A stretch of DNA of 6,385 bases. Origin: an uncultured Porphyromonadaceae bacterium. GTDB lineage: Bacteria > Bacteroidota > Bacteroidia > Bacteroidales > Barnesiellaceae_A. The position numbers and the translations under genes were made by a program. The notes beneath the pieces are model-generated. The model searched no databases and was not told where the DNA came from. It saw nothing but the letters and a program-made list of their open reading frames with translations. Below are positions 1 through 5,862 of the stretch, one piece after another. The stretch lies in assembly GCA_900542255.1 (NCBI GenBank), contig UQMR01000094.1, positions 1 to 6,385 on the forward strand. The letters run 5' to 3'. Within the stretch, counting starts at the first letter, position 1, and each line of letters opens with the position of its first letter.

Positions 1-2388
1 GCGGATGTGGTGTGCTTCGGCTTGTGGGTTGACCCGATGCTGGCCAAAAACCACGGGGTTTTCCTGTCGTCGCGGGAGGTGCCGGGCTCGCTCGATTTTA
101 TGTTGCAGAAGCCTTCGGTAGAGGTGTTGGCCGGTTGGGCGGCTACGCATTATTCGCTGATGGACATAGGTATATGGCTGCTGAGCGACAGGGCTGTGGA
201 GCTGTTGTCGCGGCGCTCTTATCGGGAGGGACGACTCTCGTTTTATGATTTGTATAGTGACTTCGGGTGTGCCTTGGGGTTGCATCCGGGTATAGAGGAT
301 GCCGAACTGAATGCGTTGAGTGTGGCTATATTGCCTTTGCCGGGCGGCGAGTTTTACCACTATGGTACGAGTCGCGAGCTGATCTCTTCGACGCTCTCCA
401 TACAGAATCTGGTGAATGACCAGCGCGATATTATGCACCGCCGTGTGAAGCCTCATGCGGCTATGTTTGTGCAGAATGCTGTCGTGGATGTGCCGCTGCT
501 CCCCCGGAATGGCGAGTTGTGGATAGAGAACAGCCATGTGTCGCGGGGATGGAAGCTGAGTGAACGGCATCTTGTCACGGGTGTGCCGCGCAACGACTGG
601 TCTTTGACACTGCCGGCCGGCGTGTGCGTCGATGTGGTGCCCTATGGCGAGACGGCCTATGTGGCGCGTCCGTATGGTATGAACGACGCCTTCAAAGGCA
701 ATATGCAGCAGGCTGTTTTTTGCGGTATGCCGTTGACCGAATGGCTTGCATTGCGAGGTATAGAGTGCTCGCTCTTGGAGCCGTATGACGATATGCAGGG
801 GATGCCTCTTTTCCCGGTGTGCCGCGATGTGGATGAGCTGGGCAGGATGTTGCATTTCATGATAGACAGGCCCGACGTTGAGGAGTACCGCTCGTTGTGG
901 CTCTCGCTGCCGCGTCTTTCGGCCGATGAGATTTCGGCTTCGGCACGGTTAGACCGCCTGTATGCGCAGCGCGAAGCGTTCCGCGACGAGAGTTGGATGG
1001 CTTTATCGCGAAATTACAAGAATAGTGTCTTTTACCAATGCGACTTGAAAGATGCGGCACAATGTTTTGCCGCTCGTTCTCTGCCGTTGCCGTCGCCGCT
1101 TGGTGCCGATGTGCCGGTGATGACGCGCATCCCCGATGCGATGTTCAGGGCCGAGGTGCTGCGGCTGAAAGGCGATGCTGCATGCGGGGCGTATGAGCGT
1201 GAGGCTTTCGGTCTGTTGCGCGACGCTGTGGTGGCTTCGTTGCCCGAAGCGCGGGTTTATCCCCGTTGCGGCGTTTATCCCGACCAGATTGTGTGGGGGC
1301 GTTCGCCGGTGCGCATAGACCTCGCGGGCGGATGGACAGATACGCCTCCGTATTGCATGTTGGCGGGCGGCAGTGTGTTGAATATGGCAGTGGACTTGAA
1401 CGGGCAGCCGCCTATACAGGTGTATGTGAAGCGTTGCAAGGAGCTGCGTATTGTGATGCGCTCGATAGACTTGGGCGCCGAAGAGCATGTGACGGACTAT
1501 GCCGCACTGGAAGACTTCGCCCGCGTGGGTTCGCCATTCTCTATACCGAAAGCGGCGTTGGCATTGGCCGGTTTCGTACCGCGTTTTTCGGCCGAGAAGT
1601 ATGCGAGCTTGCAGCAGCAGTTGCAGGCGTTTGGGTCGGGTATCGAGGTTACGTTGCTGGCAGCCATTCCGGCCGGTTCGGGCATGGGAACGAGTTCTAT
1701 ATTGGCTGCGACGGTGCTGGGTGCTTTGGCCGATTTCTGTTCGCTGGCGTGGGACAAGGTGGAGATTGCGCGCCGTACGATGGTGCTGGAACAGTTGTTG
1801 ACGACCGGTGGCGGATGGCAAGACCAATATGGCGGAGTGCTGCACGGGATAAAGTTGCTGCAGACGGTGCGTGGCGCCGGCCAGTTGCCGGTGGTGCGCT
1901 GGTTGCCCGATACGCTCTTTACCGATGCCGAGTATAGGCCGTGCCATTTGTTGTATTACACGGGTATCACCCGGGTGGCCAAAAATATCCTGGCGGAGAT
2001 TGTACGCGGCATGTTCTTGAACTCGGCCAAGCATCTGTCGATGTTGGAGGCGATGAAGATGCATGCCTCGGAGTTGTATGAGGCGGTGTTGTGTAACGAC
2101 TTTGACCGTATGGGACGGCTGGTAGGCCGTACGTGGGAGCAGAACAAGTTGCTCGACAGCGGTACTAATCCGCCCGAGGTGGAGAGGATAATAGAGATGA
2201 TAGCGCCCTATACGCTGGGATATAAATTGCCGGGGGCCGGTGGCGGGGGTTACCTCTATATGGTGGCACGCGACCCGTCGGCGGCAGCCCGCATACATTC
2301 TATTCTCGAAAGCAACAAGCCTAATGACAAGGCTCGTTTTGTGGAGATGTCGCTCAGTCGCAACGGCTTGCAAGTGAGCCGGAGTTGA
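1..2388 (+). CDS. fkp: Fkp, bifunctional L-fucokinase / L-fucose-1-phosphate guanylyltransferase (5'-truncated by window edge)
   Basis: This cytoplasmic enzyme phosphorylates L-fucose with ATP and then joins fucose-1-phosphate to GTP, giving GDP-L-fucose for fucosylated capsule and glycoproteins. The frame is open from base 1, so the GTG at 7 is internal, and 795 residues are visible before TGA at 2386. The first ~430 residues are the rest of the guanylyltransferase half and middle region; its N-terminal nucleotide-binding loop lies off the edge. A GHMP kinase follows with all three motifs: SPVRIDLAGGWTDTPPY (from 1303), AAIPAGSGMGTSS (1660-1698) and KLPGAGGGGYLYMV (2224-2265). It also has GGGWQDQYGG, with Asp at 1822-1824. 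From memory, Bacteroides fragilis Fkp has 949 residues with R592 and D762 important in the kinase. Adding 154 missing residues puts Arg 438 and Asp 608 of this fragment exactly there, so no internal indel is likely. fucP follows in the same direction. Confidence 0.96.
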   Translation, partial: ADVVCFGLWVDPMLAKNHGVFLSSREVPGSLDFMLQKPSVEVLAGWAATHYSLMDIGIWLLSDRAVELLSRRSYREGRLSFYDLYSDFGCALGLHPGIEDAELNALSVAILPLPGGEFYHYGTSRELISSTLSIQNLVNDQRDIMHRRVKPHAAMFVQNAVVDVPLLPRNGELWIENSHVSRGWKLSERHLVTGVPRNDWSLTLPAGVCVDVVPYGETAYVARPYGMNDAFKGNMQQAVFCGMPLTEWLALRGIECSLLEPYDDMQGMPLFPVCRDVDELGRMLHFMIDRPDVEEYRSLWLSLPRLSADEISASARLDRLYAQREAFRDESWMALSRNYKNSVFYQCDLKDAAQCFAARSLPLPSPLGADVPVMTRIPDAMFRAEVLRLKGDAACGAYEREAFGLLRDAVVASLPEARVYPRCGVYPDQIVWGRSPVRIDLAGGWTDTPPYCMLAGGSVLNMAVDLNGQPPIQVYVKRCKELRIVMRSIDLGAEEHVTDYAALEDFARVGSPFSIPKAALALAGFVPRFSAEKYASLQQQLQAFGSGIEVTLLAAIPAGSGMGTSSILAATVLGALADFCSLAWDKVEIARRTMVLEQLLTTGGGWQDQYGGVLHGIKLLQTVRGAGQLPVVRWLPDTLFTDAEYRPCHLLYYTGITRVAKNILAEIVRGMFLNSAKHLSMLEAMKMHASELYEAVLCNDFDRMGRLVGRTWEQNKLLDSGTNPPEVERIIEMIAPYTLGYKLPGAGGGGYLYMVARDPSAAARIHSILESNKPNDKARFVEMSLSRNGLQVSRS

Positions 2389-2491
2389 ATGACAGGGTGA
2401 TCGTATTGTGGACAGCTGTGAGTGCTGCGAGATGGATATTAAGACGAGAAACATGAAAAACAGTTTGATACGGAGATAAATATAAAATTCT

Positions 2492-3712
2492 ATGACACGC
2501 GAAAGGAAAAATTCTATTGTAGGTATGCGCGATGGCGGCAGCTATCTGATCCCTTTTATCCTTGTGACGTCGCTTTTTTTCCTGTGGGGCTTTGCCCATA
2601 GCATCTTGGATGTCCTCAACAAGCATTTTCAAGATGTTTTGGTGATTTCGAAGGGGCGTTCGGGGCTTGTACAGGCCGTGGTCTACGGGGGCTATTTCCT
2701 GATGGCCTTGCCGGCGGGCAAAATCATGGAGCGATTCGGATACCGTGTGGGCGTGGTTGTGGGCTTGTTATTGTATGGCATAGGTGCCTTGATGTTTATT
2801 CCCGGCGGACGGTTGATGTCGTTTGAGTTTTTCCTGCTCTCGCTTTTTGTGATAGGTTGCGGGCTTACCTGCCTTGAAACGGCGGCTAATCCCTATGTGA
2901 CGGTGTTGGGCGAGAAGGAGTCGGCTGCCCGACGTCTTAACTTGGCACAGTCGTTCAACGGATTCGGGTGGATATGCGGTCCTTTGGTGGGCAGCTTATT
3001 GGTGCTCGGCGAGGAGGGTAGCAGTGTGTCGTTGCCTTATGCCGTGATAGGTGTGGTGGTGCTGTGTGTGGCTGTGCTATTCTCGCGGGTGCGGCTGCCG
3101 GAGATAGAATCTTGTGCCGATGAGACGACCGATGTCGCAGAACGGCCTTTGTTTTCGTATAAGCATTTTGTATTCGGAGTGGTGGCGCTATTCTTTTATG
3201 TTGCGGCACAGACGGGTATCAACAGCTTTTTCATCAATTATGCTGTTGAGGAGGTTTCGGGTTTGTCGGCCAAGAGTGCCGGTCTGATGCTCTCTTTCGG
3301 CGGTATGGGTTTGTTTGTCGTAGGTAGGATGCTCGGCAGCTGGGTGATGCAGTATATCTCGGCGGTGCGCTTGCTTACGGTGTGTGCCGTGGGTGCCGTA
3401 TTGACGATGGCGCTTGTGGTGTGCCGACTGAATGAAGTTTCGATGGCTGCTTTGTTCTTGTGCTATTTGTTTGAGTCAGTGATGTTTCCGACGATATTTG
3501 CCATTGCCATCAAAGGGGTGGGGCGGCATACCAAGAGGGCGTCGTCGTATCTTATCATGAGTATCGTGGGTGGGGCCGTTGCGCCGGTGGTGATGGGAGT
3601 AATAGGCGACCGTTATGATATGGCAACGGGATTTGTCGTACCGTTGTTTTGTTTTGTTGTCATATTGGCGTACTGCTTGTTTATGCGCAGGCGCCAGGGA
3701 ATATTTCGATAG
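2492..3712 (+). CDS. fucP: L-fucose:H+ symporter, MFS fucose-galactose-glucose:H+ symporter (FHS) family
   Basis: This inner-membrane sugar/proton symporter of 406 residues probably imports L-fucose for the enzyme encoded just upstream. The sequence is almost entirely hydrophobic helices, consistent with 12 membrane segments, with a polar cytoplasmic loop near residues 200-223 between the two halves. Family hallmarks are FFLWGFAHSILDVLNKHFQ in helix 1, CLETAANPYVTVLG in helix 4 and RLNLAQSFNGFG after it. Asp40 and Glu129 fall at the positions of E. coli FucP Asp46 and Glu135, the proton-coupling acids, and Gln153 and Asn156 match Gln159 and Asn162, all with the same offset of 6. It is a little shorter than E. 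coli FucP (438). ATG 2492 follows an A/T-rich leader typical of Bacteroidota. ATG 2525 (residue 12) is a possible alternative, still ahead of helix 1. No good Bacteroides-type -7 box is visible in the 103-base gap, so co-transcription with fkp is likely. Substrate specificity is inferred from context; related permeases carry galactose or glucose. Confidence 0.9.
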   Translation: MTRERKNSIVGMRDGGSYLIPFILVTSLFFLWGFAHSILDVLNKHFQDVLVISKGRSGLVQAVVYGGYFLMALPAGKIMERFGYRVGVVVGLLLYGIGALMFIPGGRLMSFEFFLLSLFVIGCGLTCLETAANPYVTVLGEKESAARRLNLAQSFNGFGWICGPLVGSLLVLGEEGSSVSLPYAVIGVVVLCVAVLFSRVRLPEIESCADETTDVAERPLFSYKHFVFGVVALFFYVAAQTGINSFFINYAVEEVSGLSAKSAGLMLSFGGMGLFVVGRMLGSWVMQYISAVRLLTVCAVGAVLTMALVVCRLNEVSMAALFLCYLFESVMFPTIFAIAIKGVGRHTKRASSYLIMSIVGGAVAPVVMGVIGDRYDMATGFVVPLFCFVVILAYCLFMRRRQGIFR

Positions 3713-3873
3713 GAAAGTGTGTACTTGTTGGGCTCTCTGTGCAGCTGTTTTGTGGGTTTGCGGGGGGAGTGCGGCCGATGCTCTCTTATGGTGTGGCCGG
3801 GATGGCTTGTGCGGGTAGTTGGCCGCGGTGGATGGCGATATAGGGCGTGTATGTAATCGCGGGGGAGTGGGGG

Positions 3874-4158
3874 TTATAGTTTGAGATGAATTTTTACTTC
3901 GCCGTTTTCTTTGCAGAGTAGATAGATGCTCGAATGTAATACGATGTATATATAGTCGGGGTCGTCGATGATGGCGTGTATGTGGTTGATGGGAAGTGTG
4001 TTGAGCAGGTTGTCGTTGTCGCCGATTTTTATGTGTCCGTTGGTAATTGTGATGTGAAATTGTTCGATGTATGGGGCTAATATCTCTTGGGCGTGCAAGT
4101 CTTCGGGGTTTTGCGGTTTTGTGGGATAGAGCAAGAAAAGTTGTTGAAATGAGAGCAT
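3874..4158 (-). CDS. Small conserved-looking protein of unknown function (94 aa), possible YcxB/PH-like fold
   Basis: I do not recognise this 94-residue protein. ATG 4158 is the only usable start, since the frame upstream has no ATG, GTG or TTG before a TAG at 4227-4225, and the stop is TAA at 3876-3874. Residues ~30-45 begin an alternating hydrophobic pattern (FHITITNGHIKIGDND), followed by LPINHIHAIIDD and then YIYIVLHSSIYLLCKENGE, ending KIHLKL. This suggests a small beta-rich domain. The order of strands, a turn, a 'W/INxI' strand and a final 'YIYIxL...IYLLCK' hairpin recalls the C-terminal part of YcxB-like/bacterial PH domains, but that is a pattern-level guess. There is no signal peptide or clear membrane helix, although the first 12 residues are hydrophobic. 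The coding strand is more A/T-rich than fkp. It lies 89 bases past oadB in the same direction, with a hairpin between, so expression could come from read-through or from its own unseen promoter. The regular strand pattern argues that it is a real gene. Confidence 0.62.
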   Translation of the reverse strand: MLSFQQLFLLYPTKPQNPEDLHAQEILAPYIEQFHITITNGHIKIGDNDNLLNTLPINHIHAIIDDPDYIYIVLHSSIYLLCKENGEVKIHLKL

Positions 4159-4196
4159 TGTGATTTCTGTATTGGTTGATTTCTTTTTTTGATATA

Positions 4197-4234
4197 ACAG
4201 AGATAGGGAATTTTTGTTTATTCCCTATCTCTGT
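4197..4234 (-). terminator. Perfect 14-bp hairpin, probable terminator of the decarboxylase operon
   Basis: The arms ACAGAGATAGGGAA (4197-4210) and TTCCCTATCTCTGT (4221-4234) are perfect inverse complements around a 10-base loop; T4211-A4220 can add one more pair. The hairpin starts 13 bases after the oadB stop in the minus direction, where a terminator is expected. The minus-strand RNA continues UAUAUCAAAAAAAG, so the U-tract is weak and this is not a textbook intrinsic terminator. The + strand reading has no U-tract either. It may also protect the 3' end of the oadB transcript. Confidence 0.7.
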
Positions 4235-4247
4235 GTTCAGGCGGGTA

Positions 4248-5408
4248 TTACAGGAGGAATCCTAACAATACACCGGCTGCTACGGCCGAGCCGATAACAC
4301 CGGCAACGTTGGGGCCCATGGCGTGCATCAGCAGATAGTTGGTAGAGTCGTATTCCAAACCTACGATTTGTGAAATACGCGCAGAGTCGGGCACCGCCGA
4401 TACACCGGCATTACCGATGAGAGGATTAATCTTGTTGTCTTTCTTCAAGAAGAGGTTGAAGAACTTAACAAAGAGAACTCCCGATGCCGTTGCCACGAAG
4501 AACGAGAAAGCTCCGAGGATAAAGATAAGTATCGAATTGAGTGTCAAGAACTCGGAAGCCTGCGTGGAAGCACCTACGGTGAGACCCAGCAGGATGGTAA
4601 TCGTATCGATGAGCGGACCGCTTGCCGTGTTAGCCAAACGACGTGTAACACCACTCTCCTTGAGCAGGTTGCCAAAGAACAACATACCCAACAGAGGCAG
4701 ACCCGATGGCACGAGGAAGCAAGTGAGCAACAGACCTACGATGGGGAACATTACTTTCTCGGTGTGCGATACGACGCGCGGCGGTTTCATGCGGATGACA
4801 CGCTCTTTCTTGGTCGTGAGCAGTCGCATGATAGGCGGTTGTATCACAGGTACCAATGCCATGTAGGAGTAGGCCGACACAGCGATTGCGCCCATAAGGT
4901 TGGGAGCCAGCTTCGACGAGAGGAAGATGGCTGTAGGACCGTCGGCACCGCCGATGATACCAATGGCACCGGCTTGCATGGGGTCGAACCCTAAGGCAAG
5001 CGCCAGCATGTATGCGCCGAAGATACCAAATTGTGCAGCTGCGCCGATGAGCATCAGTTTAGGGTTGGATATCAAGGCGGAGAAGTCGGTCATGGCTCCG
5101 ATACCCAAGAAGATGAGGGGAGGGTACCATCCGGAAGTAACGCCTTGATACAGGATGTTGAGTACCGAGCCTTGCTCGTAAATACCCACTTGCAATCCGG
5201 CATCCATGTTGAAGGGAATGTTGCCGATGAGCATACCGAACCCGATGGGTATGAGCAGCATAGGTTCGAATTCTTTCGCTACGGCAAGGTAGATGAAACC
5301 TATGCCTACGAGAATCATCACGAGATGCCCGATTGTGGCATTGGCTATACCGGTGTATCCCCAGAAGTCTGCCAAATTGTTTTGCAGGAAATCAAGAAAT
5401 TCGCCCAT
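4248..5408 (-). CDS. oadB: Na+-translocating biotin-dependent decarboxylase, beta subunit (OadB/MmdB/GcdB family)
   Basis: This is the membrane subunit of a decarboxylase sodium pump. It removes CO2 from carboxybiotin on the carrier protein and uses the energy to export Na+. The 386-residue sequence is almost all membrane segments and re-entrant loops, with a more polar cytoplasmic stretch near 198-218. All six residues shown by mutation to matter in Klebsiella OadB are present: Asp156 in GGADGPTA (D203), Tyr182 (Y229), and Asn328, Gly332, Ser337 and Arg344 in NPLIGNAGVSAVPDSAR (N373, G377, S382, R389). The C-terminus MHAMGPNVAGVIGSAVAAG is also typical. Length falls in the short MmdB/GcdB class. 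The start ATG at 5408 lies one base after the stop of the biotin carrier gene (TAA-T-ATG), implying translational coupling. The beta subunit alone cannot separate methylmalonyl-CoA, oxaloacetate and glutaconyl-CoA decarboxylases. Methylmalonyl-CoA is favoured because Bacteroidales make propionate. Confidence 0.95.
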   Translation of the reverse strand: MGEFLDFLQNNLADFWGYTGIANATIGHLVMILVGIGFIYLAVAKEFEPMLLIPIGFGMLIGNIPFNMDAGLQVGIYEQGSVLNILYQGVTSGWYPPLIFLGIGAMTDFSALISNPKLMLIGAAAQFGIFGAYMLALALGFDPMQAGAIGIIGGADGPTAIFLSSKLAPNLMGAIAVSAYSYMALVPVIQPPIMRLLTTKKERVIRMKPPRVVSHTEKVMFPIVGLLLTCFLVPSGLPLLGMLFFGNLLKESGVTRRLANTASGPLIDTITILLGLTVGASTQASEFLTLNSILIFILGAFSFFVATASGVLFVKFFNLFLKKDNKINPLIGNAGVSAVPDSARISQIVGLEYDSTNYLLMHAMGPNVAGVIGSAVAAGVLLGFLL

Positions 5409-5409
5409 A

Positions 5410-5829
5410 TTATTCTATTGTTACGAGTACGGCTCCTTCGAGTACCGATTCTCCTTGTTTTACATTGATTTCTGTGATTTTGCCATCACGGTCGGCTTTG
5501 ATGCTGTTTTCCATCTTCATGGCTTCGAGGATGATGATGGTGTCGCCTTTCTTTACAGTGTCGCCGACGTTGACATTAATATTGAGGATAACGCCGGGCA
5601 GGGGCGATTTGATGCCACTCTTGCCGGTGTTTGTAGCGGGACGGTTCAGCGTTGCTGTGGGAGCAGCGGGGCGAGCCTTCACGAGCGGTTTGATGGCAGG
5701 TTTCACTACTTTTTCCATCTCTACGAGGTAGTTGGTGCCGTTCACTTCTACGTGCGCGATGTTTTCTTCTATTTCACCAATTCTTACCTTATAAATATTG
5801 CCGTTGATGGTATATTTATATTCTTTCAT
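5410..5829 (-). CDS. Biotin carboxyl carrier protein of the decarboxylase complex (gamma/MmdC-type subunit)
   Basis: This 139-residue free-standing biotin carrier shuttles the carboxyl group from the carboxyltransferase to the OadB-like pump. Residues 1-41 are a small beta-rich N-terminal region (KYTINGNIYKVRIGEIEENIAHVEVNG). Residues ~42-72 are an Ala/Pro/Lys-rich flexible linker, and ~73-139 are the biotinyl domain. The biotin site EAMKMENSI is intact, with the target Lys105 encoded at 5515-5517, preceded by SPLPGVILNINVNVGDTVKKGD and ended by a VLVTIE strand. This gives the usual half-barrel pair of repeats around the MKM turn. The start ATG at 5829 follows an A-rich leader (CAAAAAA directly before it) with no Shine-Dalgarno sequence. 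The gap to the upstream oadG stop is 33 bases and to the downstream oadB start is one base, so the three genes form one transcript. A role in acetyl-CoA carboxylase is possible in principle, but the oadB coupling argues against it. Confidence 0.94.
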   Translation of the reverse strand: MKEYKYTINGNIYKVRIGEIEENIAHVEVNGTNYLVEMEKVVKPAIKPLVKARPAAPTATLNRPATNTGKSGIKSPLPGVILNINVNVGDTVKKGDTIIILEAMKMENSIKADRDGKITEINVKQGESVLEGAVLVTIE

Positions 5830-5862
5830 TTTTTTGTTATTTATTAGCAGGTGTTACAATGG

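Noticed and set aside
7..9. GTG at base 7 as the start of fkp
   Set aside because: The frame is open through base 1 (Ala-Asp before it) and about 154 residues of the known family are missing, so the gene is cut by the window edge.
1266..1937. 223-codon + strand frame inside fkp
   Set aside because: It is a shifted-frame shadow of the kinase domain, with low-complexity Gly/Arg/Ala composition. fkp itself needs no frameshift here, because its motifs stay in one frame from base 1 to 2388.
1003..2454. 483-codon open frame on the minus strand across the fkp kinase domain
   Set aside because: It lies antisense to a gene with perfect GHMP motifs. Its product is rich in His, Arg and Gln with no recognisable domain, as expected from the GC-rich codon pattern of fkp read backwards.
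2389..2491. A Bacteroides-type promoter (TTTG at -33, TAnnTTTG at -7) for fucP
   Set aside because: No sequence in the gap matches the -7 consensus acceptably; CAGTTTG near 2461 lacks the TA.
3771..3826. GCGGCC (3771-3776) and GGCCGC (3821-3826) as a possible terminator for fucP
   Set aside because: There are only 6 pairs with a loop of more than 40 bases and no U-tract afterwards, so it is not convincing as a terminator. I see no other clear one for fucP.
3649..3843. Short + strand frame spanning the fucP end and the G-rich spacer
   Set aside because: It overlaps the last FucP helix in another frame, has no ribosome-binding context and no recognisable content; I treat the spacer as non-coding.
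4339..4866. 175-codon + strand frame opposite oadB
   Set aside because: It is antisense to conserved membrane segments and catalytic loops of OadB, and its product has no domain-like pattern.
5293..5847. 184-codon + strand frame opposite the biotin carrier and the start of oadB
   Set aside because: It spans two well-supported minus-strand genes and their junction; the Phe/Asp-rich product is a mirror of their codons.
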